Shown: positions 1 to 10,960 of the stretch, in pieces
How the letters are laid out: every line of letters begins with the position of its first letter
Position numbering within the stretch: the first letter of the stretch is position 1
Source of the DNA: Hemileia vastatrix
Lineage: Eukaryota; Basidiomycota; Pucciniomycetes; Pucciniales; Zaghouaniaceae
Assembly: GCA_030280995.1 (NCBI GenBank)
Contig: JASXTE010000009.1
Location: 32,766,001 to 32,830,000, forward strand
DNA: 64,000 bases
Direction of reading: 5' to 3'
The notes under the pieces: generated by a model
What the model was told of the DNA's origin: nothing
The model's database searches: none
The model's input: the letters and a program-made list of their open reading frames with translations, nothing else
Position numbers and translations under genes: made by a program

Positions 1-1486
1 CCAGGATTTTCTGGAATTTTTTGTCATCCATGACTAAACCGTCAGTGGACAACGTAAAACCCAAGAAATCAATTGATTTGAGGTGGAATTCGCATTTATT
101 ATGCTTGGCGTAGAGACCATGATCTCGAAGACAATTTAGGACCTGTCGAACATGATGAATATGTTCATCCAGTGTCTTCGAGAAAATTAAAATATCATCT
201 AAATAGACAACAACAAATTGTTCGACAACATCTTGGAAGATGTCATTAACAAAAGTTTGAAAAGTTGAAGGTGCGTTACATAATCCAAAAGGCATAACTA
301 AATATTCAAAACTACCAAATCTAGTGCGCATTGCAGTCAGTGGTTCATGACCTTCCGCAATGCGAATCAGATTGTAAGCGCCTCTAAGATCAATTTTAGA
401 AAAGAAATTAGCACCATTGAAAAGGGTAAGAAGTAATGACATAGGAGGAACAGGATATGCATTCTTCTTCGTGACTGTGTTGAGCTTTCTATAGTCAACA
501 CACAACCTAAGACTACTGTCCTTCTTTTTTACAAAGAGGACAGGGGAGCCGGTTGGAGATTTACTGGCTCTGATGAAACCTTTGGCTACATTCTCTGCAT
601 TGTAGTTTTGAAGAACTTGAGATTCTTCCTTCGACAAAGAATAGACAGGACCTGCCGGAGGTACTGGGCCTATTAACTCTATTTGATGGTCGTAGGGTCG
701 ATGAGGTGGTAACTTATCGGCCTTGCGGATTGAGAAAACATCAAGGAAATTGTGATAGATTTCTGGTAGAGTTGATTTAATGGCTTCAACATTGATTTGG
801 TCGTCCTCTTCATCTTCGAGAGAATCTGTCGAGGGGATACCTGCATTGAGAGAGCAGAATTCGATTACTTTGAGGAAATTTAAATCCTCTTCAAGTGAAG
901 TCATTGAGCTAGAAGGGTTAGCCAATTGCTCATTTAGAGAAGGATCAGATGCTTGCAAGTAATCTGGCAGAGACTTGTCCTCTAGCAGGATGTTTTCAGG
1001 CGGGTTGTTTAACTCCCTATTGACCTGCATTGAAGAATCAGAAATATACTTAGAGCGTGGGGTGATCAATCCCTTAGTCCAATCAATTTTGGGATTCCAA
1101 TGCGTTAAAAAGTCATGGCCAAGAATGGTATCGTCCATCCTTGGGGCGTCCAAGACTGATAATTCCCACTCGAAGGGGGGAAAGTTCGGAAAGTTGAAAA
1201 ACCATAAAACTTTCTTACTTACCCAATATTTGGGTTCCTCTGATTTGACCAAATAGATTGGAGTTTGATCAATATCTGTAAATGTTAGTTGAAGCTTCTC
1301 GGCAAAAGATAAACTAACAAAAGAAATTGAAGCTCCAGAGTCTATAAGACAACTGAAGGGGATATCCTCCTTAAAAAGAATGAATCTCAAGCGGTTTAAA
1401 GCAACTCCAGTCCTTAAGACATGGAGGTTCTGTGCACTGGGAGAGATAAGATAGTTTGCTTTGCACACAAGTAAACTATCTACTAG
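1..1486 (-). CDS. Ty3 Pol: protease and N-terminal half of reverse transcriptase (partial)
   Basis: The frame is open from 1486 to the window edge, about 495 codons, and is entered by -1 frameshifting from gag; it has no start codon of its own near the junction. An aspartic protease active site DSGAS is encoded at about 1329-1342. Downstream come an ILGHDFL protease signature, an acidic linker, then RT with FVKKKDSSLRLCVDYRKLN, a PFGLCNAPSTFQ motif and the catalytic YLDDILIF at about 187-204. The product would process Gag-Pol and copy the element's RNA in virus-like particles. RT is cut shortly after a DFLGF-type motif. No stop was found in the codon-by-codon check from 1486 to about 840, and the domain order supports the remainder. 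Confidence 0.88.
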
Positions 1487-2670
1487 TTTTTTGACTTCGA
1501 ACTAGTACCTTCTCTTTCCTTCAACTTTACACAGTCTTCCAACTTGTGCTTACCCCCACAATACATACATAACCCATTATCTGCTCGTCTCTTCCTCTCA
1601 GCTTCTTTAAGTTCCCCTTTAGGATCCAGTACTTTGCTGATATTTCCTGGGGTCGAGCCTTTTGGTTGCGGTTTATCCTTTCCCTTATTGGGCTTGGATT
1701 GAGTCAAGGAGGATTGATTTGGTCGTGGGTGTGAAAAAGGTCCCGATTTAAAATTTAGGCCTTGAGATTTGTTGGCATATTGACGATGTTGAAGTCGTCC
1801 TTGATAAATGCCGTCAAGTTCGAGGGTTCGATCCATTAAATCTGTTAAAGTAGTCATCTTCTGACCATGAAGATTTAATTGATCCAGAATCCTCGAAGGA
1901 AGTCCTCTCTTGAAATGATACTTAAGGGCAGCATCATTCCAACCTACTCGAGTTTGAAGTGCTCTGAAGTTAGAGATATAATCAGAAGCTTTACCATTAT
2001 CACTCATACAAAGAAAATCAAGTTCAATTTCTGCTTTGTCAGTTTCATTAGGGTCCCCAAACAACGTAAAAAGTTGGTCTTCAAATTTTTCCCAATTATT
2101 GATAAGTAAGTGGGTTTCTGTCGAAGAAAGCATGAGCAGATAAGGTTCGAACCATCTTGCTGCTTTCCCAGCTAGGAATGAAGAAGCGTAAAAAACCTTT
2201 GATCGGTCGCTGTTAAAGGTTCGAGGGTCATTATGGAACAGTAGCTTGCAGGTTTGCAAGAAGGGTCACAATCTGTCAGGGTGATCTCCATCAAATTTGT
2301 CAGGAGATTTCATAGAAGGAGTTTTGAACTTAGATCCCTCTGAAGACGTTGGATTTGAAAGGGTTTTCATGAAAAGTCTCATAAAATCTTCCAGAGAGTT
2401 AGATGGTCCAGGTTCTGAGGATTGACCAGAAGGGTGATTGGCTGGGGCGGATGGTGCCTCGTGCATTGTATCCTCTCCTTCTTCTTCATCACTAGAATCC
2501 TCAAAATCTTGTGGGATGTCTTCTACAGATTGAACTGAATGTTGCCGTTCCCTAAGGTCGAGTGGTTCCAAAGAGTGAGTGCGGGAAACAGACCTTGTGG
2601 CTGTTGGCCTGCCCCTAGCGCGAGCTCTAGTAGTAGCGCCCGGAGGAGGAGTGCATTGAACATGTGCCAT
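1483..2670 (-). pseudogene. Ty3 gag with one in-frame TGA
   Basis: One reading frame runs from ATG at 2670 to TAG at 1483, broken only by TGA at 2266-2268. N-terminal to the break is a basic then acidic low-complexity region. After it comes a typical Retrotrans_gag capsid domain (ARWFEPYLL near the start, HFKRGLPSRILDQL near its end) and one compact zinc knuckle, CMYCGGKHKLEDC, spaced C-x2-C-x3-H-x4-C. The break falls where related Gags have a basic residue before a PFLQ-type motif, so a CGA-to-TGA change is the simplest explanation (inference). Gag would form the particle shell and bind the element RNA. Confidence 0.85.
1486..1492 (-). promoter_or_regulatory. gag-pol -1 ribosomal frameshift heptamer A AAA AAC
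   Basis: On the minus strand the gag frame reads TCA AAA AAC TAG. The seven bases A AAA AAC fit the X XXY YYZ slippery rule exactly in the zero frame and lie directly before the gag stop. Slipping back one base gives AAA AAA CTA GTA GAT, which enters the pol frame and stays open. This is the expected signal for making a minor Gag-Pol product. No downstream pseudoknot was modelled. Confidence 0.75.
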
Positions 2671-2742
2671 TTTAAAACTTTAAAAACACCTAAAAGGACG
2701 TAGTAGTGCAAAGAATGAGAACTACGGAGAATTAAATTATAC

Positions 2743-3512
2743 TGTCACCGGAAGACCTACGCACAAGGTCGAGGATGTTCCTGAAAGTGAGATGAGGGAT
2801 TTAGAAACTTCTTCGAAGCACAGAGGAATGATTCGAGGAAGTGATTCGAAGGTCACTCGAAGTAAGGGCTATAGGTTTGAGGTATGTTTGAGAAGAATTA
2901 TAAAATAGTTTCAAAGGTAATAGGAATTCTTAAGATCTCACGAAGGGTTGGAGACTCAACAATCAAAGATTTAGGATTTAGAAATGAATATTGAGAAAAT
3001 AAAAGAAAGATACAATAACAATGATTTAACTTTAAAGATTTACCACTATTAATGTAAATATGATTTATAATTTAATTCTAAGGAATATCGAACCAAATAC
3101 CAAACCCTTTTATATCCTTTATTCCTCCTCGCATTGACCTCCCTTTCATTGCCCCATTCCCATACCATTGACCATTACTAACATTCACTTAGACCCTCTT
3201 TGCTAAATATCCGTCCATGCTCAATTTACCCCTTTTAAATTAATTAACAAAACTTTAATGAAACTACTACTGTACTATTACGTTGATCCTAGCGCTGTGT
3301 GTCGCTTATTGAAAAGGAGACTAAGGCACCCTATTGGGAGATTGACTAATTTAGATTTAGAGTTTAGGCTAGCGCAGTTAAATAGTAAGTACACAAAGGG
3401 GAATCACAGTTGCTATGGAGAATTGCTTTCTGCGCTTCGAGTATTGATTTAGGACTCGATGTTATTGATTTAATGAGCTGCTTTTGCCTCAAGTGTCACG
3501 TGGCGCGTGACA
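2743..3512 (-). repeat. 5' LTR of the minus-strand Ty3 element
   Basis: The segment between gag and the next element begins TGTCACC and ends CGTGACA, inverted ends typical of fungal Ty3 LTRs, giving 770 bp. The outer end is itself palindromic (arms TGTCACG and CGTGACA at 3494-3500 and 3506-3512). With the partner LTR outside the window the boundaries cannot be confirmed by comparison, and no target duplication can be checked. Confidence 0.55.
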
Positions 3513-3537
3513 GTTATATATCTTTATTGAAAGATAT

Positions 3538-4145
3538 GCGGAAAAGTTTTGGGGCGGTGAGATTGGGGTCTAAAAGTAAGTCCTCCCAATTTTGCACCGC
3601 TAGGGTTTCTTCTACACCTTTCAAAAACATTACCTGGGCCACACCTGTGAGCATTGGGAAAACCCCTGGTTATTTTTTTAGGTCAGAAGAAAACTCAAGA
3701 ATTGAAGATAAAAATTTCAAGATAATTCATGAAAATCAAGAAAAAAATCTGAAGATAATGAAGAAAGAAGATGCAAAATATTTTTGTGAAGATTGTAAAG
3801 ATCTATTTTTGAGCCTCCAGCATGAGGTTAAACTGCAGAAAATTATGAAGAGAGAAGATCATCAAGATCTATTTTTGGGCCTCCAGCATGAGGATAAACT
3901 GCACAATTTTAGAAGGTGTGATTCAGAAGATGAATCAAGATTTGAAGATTTGGAAGTCGGAAGTGAGGATTAAGATGTGGAATTGCGGAAAAGTTTTGGA
4001 GTGGTGAGATTGGGGTGTAAAAGTAAGTCCTCCCAATTGTGCACCGCTAGGGTTTCTTCTACACCTTTCAAAAACAATACCCTTGGCCACACATGTGAGC
4101 AATGGGGAAACCCTTGGTTTTTGTTCCAGGTCTGGTGGTGAAGAA
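3538..4145 (+). repeat. Partial direct duplication upstream of the plus-strand Ty3 pol
   Basis: A block of about 150 bp starting at 3538 (GGAAAAGTTTTGGGGCGGTG) recurs at about 3985 with a few substitutions. Both contain AAGTAAGTCCTCCCAATT and CACCGCTAGGGTTTCTTC. Between them, 3800-3905 holds two copies of a 66-bp unit (GATCTATTTTTG...CCTCCAGCATGAGG). An open frame at 3410-3973 covers the first copy but resembles no known domain. This is probably the damaged gag/protease side of the element that follows. Confidence 0.6.
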
Positions 4146-7100
4146 TTCCTGAAGATCCCTCAAGTTGAAGGTGGAGCGGCAAAGTATAAGAAGGTAGCGC
4201 AGAAGATTAGGCCTGTCAATGAGCCTATGCCTGTGGGCTTGAATCCGCCTTTGAAGAGACCTCCTTTGTCGAGAGATCCGTACTGTACTCCTTTGGTGAA
4301 GAATCCTCCAGAATTTGTAGAGACGGCTAGGGTGACCATGGAAAGATTGAAAGTTGTTAATTTTGGTCCTGATGGGTGGTTGTCTGAAGAAGAAAAGAAG
4401 TTGTTATTGCACGTTATTGTGCTAAGGGAAAAAGCTGTGGAGTATTTTGAGGAGGAAAGGGGTGTATTTAAGCACTCTTATGGGGAACCTTACTTGATTC
4501 CTGTGGTTTGCCATGAACCTTGACAAATCAAACCTATTCCAATTCCAGCTGCTATTAGAGAGGATTTTGTAGAGATTGTTAGGGAAAGAGTCAGGACTGG
4601 GTTATACGAACAATCAACTTCCAGCTACTCAAGTCCGGTTTTCTGCGTAAAAAAACATAATGGAAAGTTGAGGGTGGTTCATGATCTTAGAGCCTTGAAT
4701 AGAGTCACTATCAAGGATGCTGGTATGCCACCAAGTGCAGAGGATTTTGTTGAAGCTTTTGCTGGAAGGGTGTGTTATGGTTTGGGTGATATTATGGGTG
4801 GTTATGATGAGAGGGAACTACATACGGATTCAAGGCCTCTCACAACTTTTGAGACTCCTTTGGGAAGATTTCAGCTCACTAGGTTGCCTCAAGGAGCAAA
4901 TAATTCAGTGGCAGTATATCAAGCACAGATGGCTTGGATTTTGCAGGATGAGGTTCCTACTCATGCTGGTATTTTTATTGATGATGGTGGAATTAAAGGA
5001 CCATCCACTGATTATGGTAATGAGGTGTTAGCAGAGAACCCTGGAATAAGGAGGTTTGTGTGGGAATATGCAATAACTCTAGAGAGAGTGTTGTTCAGGA
5101 TTGAAGAGGCTGGTTTGACAATTTCAGGGTCAAAATTCTGTTGTTGTGTTCCTTCTTTGGAAATTCTGGGTCATGTGGTATGTAATGAGGGAAGGATTAT
5201 GGCGAAGAAGAAGATTAATAAAATCCAGTCATGGCCAAGGCCTTAAAATACTACTGAAGTCAGGGGATTTTTGGGTTTATGTGTATATGTCAGGATTTTA
5301 ATTAAGGATTTTTCTTTGTTGGCTTCACCTTTAAGGAGTTTGACCAGAAAAGATGCAGATTGGGAATGGACTGAAGAGTGTGAAGAGGCTTTTCAGAAGT
5401 TGAAAAAGGTTGTTGGTGAAGATATTGTTCTTCACAAGTTGGATTATGGTGTTGGTGCTGGAAAAATTTATCTGGCAGTGGACTCAAGTTATATTGCTGC
5501 TGGTGCTGTTTTGTCTCAGGAGGATAAGACTGGGAGGGTCAGGCCAGTAAGATATGAGTCTGTGGTGTTTAATGAGGTGGAATCTAGGTATTCTCAACCT
5601 AAGTTGGAATTGTGTGGCGTAGCTAAAATTTTAAAGAAGCTACAGATGGTTTTGTGGGGGCAGCATTTTGAGCTGCAGGTGGATGCAAAATCTTTGGTTC
5701 AGATGATCAATACACCTAGTCTTCCAAATGCTCCAATGACTAGATGGGTGGCATTTATTCAACATTTTTCTTTTGACCTGGTACACAAACCAGGTAAAAC
5801 TTTTACTATGCCTGATGGATTATCAAGGAGGCCACCTACAGATGAAGATTCTGAGGCTGAAGAGTTTGATGAGGATGTTCCAGTGGTTAGGGCCAGTACA
5901 AAGGGTGCTGAAGATTTTTCTGACCTCCCCCAAGAGGCTAAACTGGCTGGATCTGATCTTGATTCTGGTGATCAGGATGTTTGTGTTGATGAAGATTGAG
6001 TTTTTGTTTGGGACATCTCAAAATTGGAAAAGGGTGTTTTTGTTAGTGAACTGGATTCTCACAAGGCTCAATGGAAAGAGAAGGACATGCCAAAATTTAA
6101 GGATTGGTGTCCTGGTTGGGTTGCTCAATTGGCTCATGTTCATACTGGTGATTTTGATGACAGAATTGTACCTTTGGATGTGGTGTTGTTGGATTTTGAA
6201 GATGAGACCTGGGGTCAGTCTGGGTTTTATTTTAATTTGGTGGAATATCTGTTGACCTTGGAGAGGCCAGATAGTTGTGATGATGATACTTGGTTGGCAA
6301 TCAAGAAGAAGAGTCCTGGATTTTATGTGTCAGGAAGACGGTTGATGAGGAGGAGACATCCTAATCCTCAAGTGGTGGTGACTCAGAAGAAAGGTCAAGA
6401 ATTGGTTTTGAAGTCTTTGCATGAAGACCTTGGTCATAGAGGCTTTGGGGAGACTTATGGAAGAGTAGCAGACATATTTTGGTGGGCAGGTATGAAGTTG
6501 GCTGTGCAGGGTTGGGTTCAATCTTGTGAAGAATGTCAAAGAAGAAGTCACTTGAAATCTAAAGAGGTGGGCCGTGCTACTGGTGAATCAACTGTTTTTG
6601 AAAGGGTCAGTCTGGATGCTGTCCATATTAAAGAGGGCAGGTATAAATACTTGATTGTTGCTAGGGATGATTTTTCTGGTTGGGTTGAGGCAGTGCCTCT
6701 GGTTAATTTGACTGCCAAGAATGTGGCAGAGTTTTTGAAGAAGGAGTGGATTTATAGGTATGGGTTGATGAAGTTGGTGACTGTTGATGGCGGGCCAGAG
6801 TTTGGGGGTGAATTTAAAGAAGCTGTGGCTAGTGTTGGTTCTAAAGTTAGAGTGGCTAAACTGTATTATCCTGAAGCTGAAGGCATGGTTGAAAGAGGCC
6901 ATCAAGTTATCAAGAATGCTTTGGTGAAGATGTGCGGAGATAGTGCCAAAAAGTGGAGGCATTATTTACCCTTGGTGTTATTTGCTGATAGGGTCACTGT
7001 GAAGAGGACAACTGGCTATTCTCCCTATGAGTTAATTTTTGGTCAGAAAGCCATTCTACCAGTGGACTTGGAAGCTGTCTCTTATCTTGGAATTGATTGG

Positions 7101-7472
7101 GATGACGTGCACTCAACAGAAGATTTGCTCTGTGCCAGGATGCAACAGTTGGAATGTAGAGATGAATGTCAGGAGAAAGCATACTCTAGAATGATGAAGA
7201 TTAGGAATCAATCAGTCAGATACTGGGACAAGAAGTTGGCTCATAGACTCAGAAATCCCTTGAAACCTGGTTGTTTGGTTTTGGTGTATAATAGAAGTTT
7301 TGAGAGTCAGTGGGGGAAAATGATTGCTGACAGATGGAATGGACCTTACAGAGTCAGATCTCAGGCATCTGGAGGTTCTTATGTTTTGGAAGAGTTGGAT
7401 GGTGCAGTCTTGAAAAAGAGGATGGCTGCAGACCAAGTGAAGAGGTTTTATCCCAGAGGCACTAGGCATTAA
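4083..7472 (+). pseudogene. Ty3 Pol (RT, RNase H, integrase), broken by stops
   Basis: Segments 4083-4523, 4668-5246, 5271-5999 and 6024-7472 form one decayed Ty3 pol of a lineage common in Basidiomycota. RT has a SSYSSPVFCVKK segment, VVHDLRALN, an FQLTRLPQGANNS motif and FIDDGGIKG at about 4974-4998 in place of the usual YxDD; both catalytic aspartates remain. RNase H follows (VDSSYIAAGAVLSQ near 5480, ending DGLSRRPP). Integrase has an HHCC finger (LHEDLGH, then CEEC at about 6418-6537) and the catalytic D, D, E at codons 6615, 6786 and 6891. In-frame stops are TGA 4521-4523, TAA 5244-5246 and TGA 5997-5999; the first two replace conserved W and Q positions. The last 480 codons, with all of integrase, are open to TAA at 7472. 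Confidence 0.9.
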
Positions 7473-7575
7473 GAAGATTGACTCCGCAATGAGGATAAAC
7501 TATGGAACGTCTTTTCTGTTTTGGAATTTTGTGGTGTTGCACAGCAACTTTTGTGTTGGAAACTTTTTGTTAGAA

Positions 7576-8020
7576 GGTACCCATGGGTGGGGCTTCTAGA
7601 TTTGATCTTGGCAAGTGTAGGGGTGACTGATGGGCTGGCTGCTCTATCAACAGTTACCCCAGATTGTCTGTTTCCAACCCTTTCTCTAAATTTGGTTGAA
7701 CCCTAGTATTGGTTTCTTTTCACAGGTTTTAGTCCTCTATGACTTTAAACTGGAATTTCCTCTGGTTGTCAAGTGCTGGACTCTTCACTGTTTATTGGTT
7801 TTGGTTTTTTTGTGTTGGACGTTGTGTTTTTGTTAGAAGGTACCCAGGGGGGGCTTCTAGATTTTATTTTGGCAAGTGTGGGGTTAACTGATGAGCTGGC
7901 TGCTCTGTAGAACAGTTACCCCACAATGTCTGTTTCAAGTCTTTGTTTTTCCTAGTTGAATTCTACTTCTGTTGTTTATTATTCAGGTTTCAAGTCCACT
8001 ATGACTTTAAACTGGTTTGG
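7576..8020. repeat. Two tandem units: covarying hairpin plus GACTTTAAACTG box
   Basis: Two units of about 190-250 bp follow the Ty3 pol. Each has GTTAGAAGGTACCCA, GGCTTCTAGATTT, GGCAAGTGT, then a hairpin (about 7620-7661 and 7873-7923), a pyrimidine-rich stretch, CAGGTTT, and a box GACTTTAAACTGG (about 7740-7752 and 8000-8012). The hairpin's outer stem is GGGGT-ACTG with CAGTTACCCC, and an inner stem GRGC/GCTC frames TGGCT. A third copy lies at 10650-10755. The strand that acts is unknown. Confidence 0.8.
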
Positions 8021-8289
8021 GACTGGCTTCTTTATCTTTGGTTCTTTTGGATTGGTGGTGGATCACTGGTGGTCTCCCATCATTTTTACTTATTGGAGAG
8101 AGCCCACCCAGTGATCATTTCTATGGATCAGACTTTCCCTTATTGGGCCATCTATGGAGCTGGACTGTCTTTGATTTTGCAGTTATGTTTTTTTCGAGAT
8201 AGCAGTTTTAGATTATTTTCTTTTTTATCTTTTTTTCTTTTAATTTTTTTATGGGGGTTGTTTAAAATTATAAAATCAAAAATATAGGG

Positions 8290-8570
8290 TGTTACCACAT
8301 CAGAGTCACCTGGATGTGGGCAAGCATTGGTGGGGAAAGGTTCATCAATTGGCCGGGCAATGCTATTTTCTTTTTTATTTATTATTTATTTCATGTGTTT
8401 CTGTGTTTCATTATTTTTATTATCTTCTGAATTTCTAAATTTTTTGAATTTTGTTTTCTGTTAATCATTTAAAAGAATTAATTGTGTATCCACATCAAGG
8501 TGCACTTGGATGTGGGTAAGGTATCAGGGGATCAGCTCATTAATTGGCTGGGGGATACCATTTGTATTAT
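8290..8570. repeat. Two tandem double-hairpin units
   Basis: Units at about 8290-8372 and 8486-8565 share a layout. A first hairpin has stem CCACATC/GATGTGG. A second hairpin follows whose stem sequence differs between units: AGCATTG/CAATGCT in the first, GGTATC/GATACC in the second. Both share ATYAATTGGC in its loop. AT-rich filler separates them and continues to about 8700. Confidence 0.75.
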
Positions 8571-8738
8571 TTTTTATATTTTATTTTATTTCATTTATGT
8601 TATTTCATTTCATTTCATTTATTAATTTTTTTTATTTTTAGTATATTAGTAGAAAAATAAAAAAATAAAAAAAAATACTGAAATTATTTTTTTTAATTGT
8701 TTTATATTATTATTATGTTGCTAATCTTTTGCAGGAGC

Positions 8739-10290
8739 TCATTGTATGGATGATGAAGCTTCTGGAGGCTGGTCCGGATTGTGATGACGTTTTTGATTTT
8801 TGTTGGGATTGTGGAAAGCACTGTGTTCTTTGAAGTGCATCCTGCTGGAGAGATGATAGGGATTGTAATGGTTAGGAATTGGATTAGAGGGAAGTTCAGA
8901 GGAGGAAGAAGAAGAGGCAGGAATGGAGTGCTGGAGGGTGTGCTTAATGATCCTAGACATTTTCCAGTGGTCGTCCAACAGGCGCTTTCTCAGGGATTTT
9001 TCAAAGTCATTCAAAGGTCCATGGAGGGCAAAGGCTTTTAGCATGTTGGAACATATGGTGCTTAGGTGTTTCTTCATGTCTCCATAATCCAGGGTCAAAG
9101 AAGTTTCAAGAGGTTGGCCAACTCCAATAATAGATTCAGAAGGAGGGGTGCCAACTAGACAAGAAGAATTGGATCAGTAATTATTTTTGTTGAAGAAATG
9201 GGATAATTAATTTGGTACTTACAGATTGGAAACTCATCAAATCTGTAAGCAGCTGGGATTTGGATCTCTGACGATTTTGTAATGGTTATAGTGGGTGGAT
9301 CAACTAGGGAAAGATATGGATTCTCATGGTCTTCCTCTGAAGGATCCTGAGAAGGTGAACTGGGATGCTGATGTTCCTGGGGCCTAGTTGGAGCAGTGAG
9401 ATTTTTGTTGTTGTTGTGGTTGTTATTTCTGTTGGATTCATCTGGAGGAGGTGCTGGTGATGGGGTACCAGGGTTGTTAAAGGATGGAGCAGGAGAGGGG
9501 GATTTGGAAGCAGATTGATCTCTTCTGGATGGAGATTTTGAAGAGATGGAACTGTCAGAAGAGTAGTTGGCTGACAGAGGAGAGGCGTAGTTTCTTTGTC
9601 TTAGTTGGGGACAAAGTTGTTGTTTGGGTGCAGTGTGTGGTGTTCTGGTTTCTTCTTGGGGTTCTCTGGCAGGTCTCTTAGAAATCTGGGAAATTTTGGT
9701 GCTTTTGGACTTTGGAAGGATGGATTGCATTTCTCTGGGAGCAGTAGGAGGTAGTTGGGTTGAGTTGTTGTTGTTGTCTGGATGAATTTGGCTGTTTTCT
9801 GGCCGTTTTTGGAGGTTTTGGCCCTTATTTTCGCTGTTTGGTGAGGCGGGCGGGCCGCCTTGACGCGGTCTAGAAGCCTGGGAGTTGATCTTGAAGCTTT
9901 TGGAGCTAATTTGGCGGAGATAAAAGCAGTTTCTTGAGAAGCTAAGGCTGGTCTTTTGGGAAGAGTGCGGGAAGCTGAGCTTCTGGATCTTCTGGAAGGA
10001 GCAGAAGATAGAGAGGAAGAGGAAGGACCAAGCTCTGGGGATCTGGTAGGTGATCTGGAGATGTATTTGTGAGAAGGAGAAGGCAGAGGAATAGGGTAGT
10101 TGGCGTCTCTGTCACATCTTTTCTTTTTGGAATAGCAAGAATCACAAGCCCTGTTGTAGAATTTGGATTCAGGATTTGGAAGAGTGAATGTGCAAGGTCC
10201 ACACATATGGATGCACTGTTTGCAGGCATAGTCCTTGGGAGCAGTGAAGCAAGGGAGAGTAGAAGGGTTAACATCAGGAGATCCAGCCAT
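8739..10290 (-). CDS. Cys-rich, Pro/Ser-rich gag-like protein, spliced; frame join unresolved
   Basis: ATG at 10290 opens a frame with a cysteine cluster CKQCIHMCGPC ... ACDSCYSKKKRC, matching the C-x2-C-x6-C ... C-x2-C-x6-C spacing of fungal Zn2Cys6 domains. A Pro/Ser-rich region follows. The next supported segment (from about 9770 leftwards) lies in another frame, 560 nt from the start, so an indel or an unrecognised intron must join them. A clear 68-nt intron at 9155-9222 (GTAAGT donor, TTACTGAT branch, CTTGTCTAG acceptor) restores frame into a C-terminal segment with helical LSTICSNMLKAF and LNDFEKSLRKRLLDDH, ending TGA at 8739. Layout and intron position resemble the gene at 10961-11721, so it belongs to the same repeated family. 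The cluster could bind nucleic acid, as in Gag or a zinc-cluster factor; this is inference. Confidence 0.55.
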
Positions 10291-10435
10291 GATCTGTGGT
10301 GAGAAAAGATGATGAAAAGGGATAGGAGGAGATTTTTGTCAGTGATGGGTAGATGATGAAGTGAAGGTGGAAGTTCAGCAGGTTGGCTGTAGAGGTGTTC
10401 TGCATGGAATTGGCTGTGTCTATTTTATGCAAAAT

Positions 10436-10935
10436 TCCATCAGTCCATCAAGACTCTAAACTGAAAAAGCTATGGTATCAAGTCCTCCAAGACTTTAAAC
10501 TGGCTGGTTTCAAGATTTTATCAAGATAGTCTGTCAAGACTTTAAACTGAACACTGTGTTAGTCCCCCAAGACTTTAAACTGAGGGTTGTAAGTCCCCCA
10601 AGACTATAAAATTGAGGGAAAAGTTTTTGTTGTTGGAGTTGGTTTTGAAAGATTGGTGGAGGATATCCACAGGGGGAGCCTCAGAATTTAGCAAAGGCAA
10701 GTTTGGGGGTAATTGATGGGCTGGCAGCTCTATTCACAATTACCCCAGAATGTTAGTTTTTTTCTCTGTGTCTTAATGTGGTTGATCTCTGGTTCTGGGT
10801 TTATGATTTAGGTATTTGAGTCGCCCAAGACTTTAAACTGAGGGTTTTTGAGTCCCCCAAGACTATAAAATGAGGATGGTCCCCCAAGACTTAAAACTGA
10901 GGGTTGTTTGTGGTTACATCTTATAAAGGGTGTGG
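10436..10935. repeat. Array of AAGACTTTAAACTG boxes around a third covarying hairpin
   Basis: Eight boxes of the type GTCCCCCAAGACTTTAAACTG, some as GACTATAAAATGAGG, occur at roughly 10450, 10490, 10540, 10570, 10600, 10830, 10860 and 10885. Between them, 10650-10755 matches the units at 7576-8020 and contains the hairpin GGGGTAATTG/CAATTACCCC with inner stem GGGCT/AGCTC. The same boxes, reversed, are at 32250-32370. Confidence 0.8.
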
Positions 10936-10960
10936 TCAATTTTTCTTTTCTGAATCAAAC

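Larger units (their letters stand above)
1..3512 (-). mobile_element. Ty3-type LTR retrotransposon, cut by the left window edge
   Basis: Read on the minus strand, the order is 5' LTR (2743-3512), gag (2670 to 1483), a -1 frameshift site, then protease and reverse transcriptase running off position 1. The rest of RT, RNase H, integrase and the 3' LTR lie outside the window. Gag carries one in-frame TGA, so the copy is probably not autonomous, although pol is open throughout what is visible. No standard TGG-starting primer site is recognisable next to the inner LTR edge. Confidence 0.9.

Noticed and set aside
2711..2742. tRNA primer binding site for the minus-strand Ty3
   Set aside because: The sequence next to the inner LTR edge lacks the TGG start expected for a tRNA 3' end; self-priming could not be tested with only one LTR.
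7620..7925. Hammerhead ribozyme in the hairpin repeats
   Set aside because: CTGATG(A/G) and a short stem resemble the core, but the required GAAA side and cleavage-site context are not conserved across the three units.
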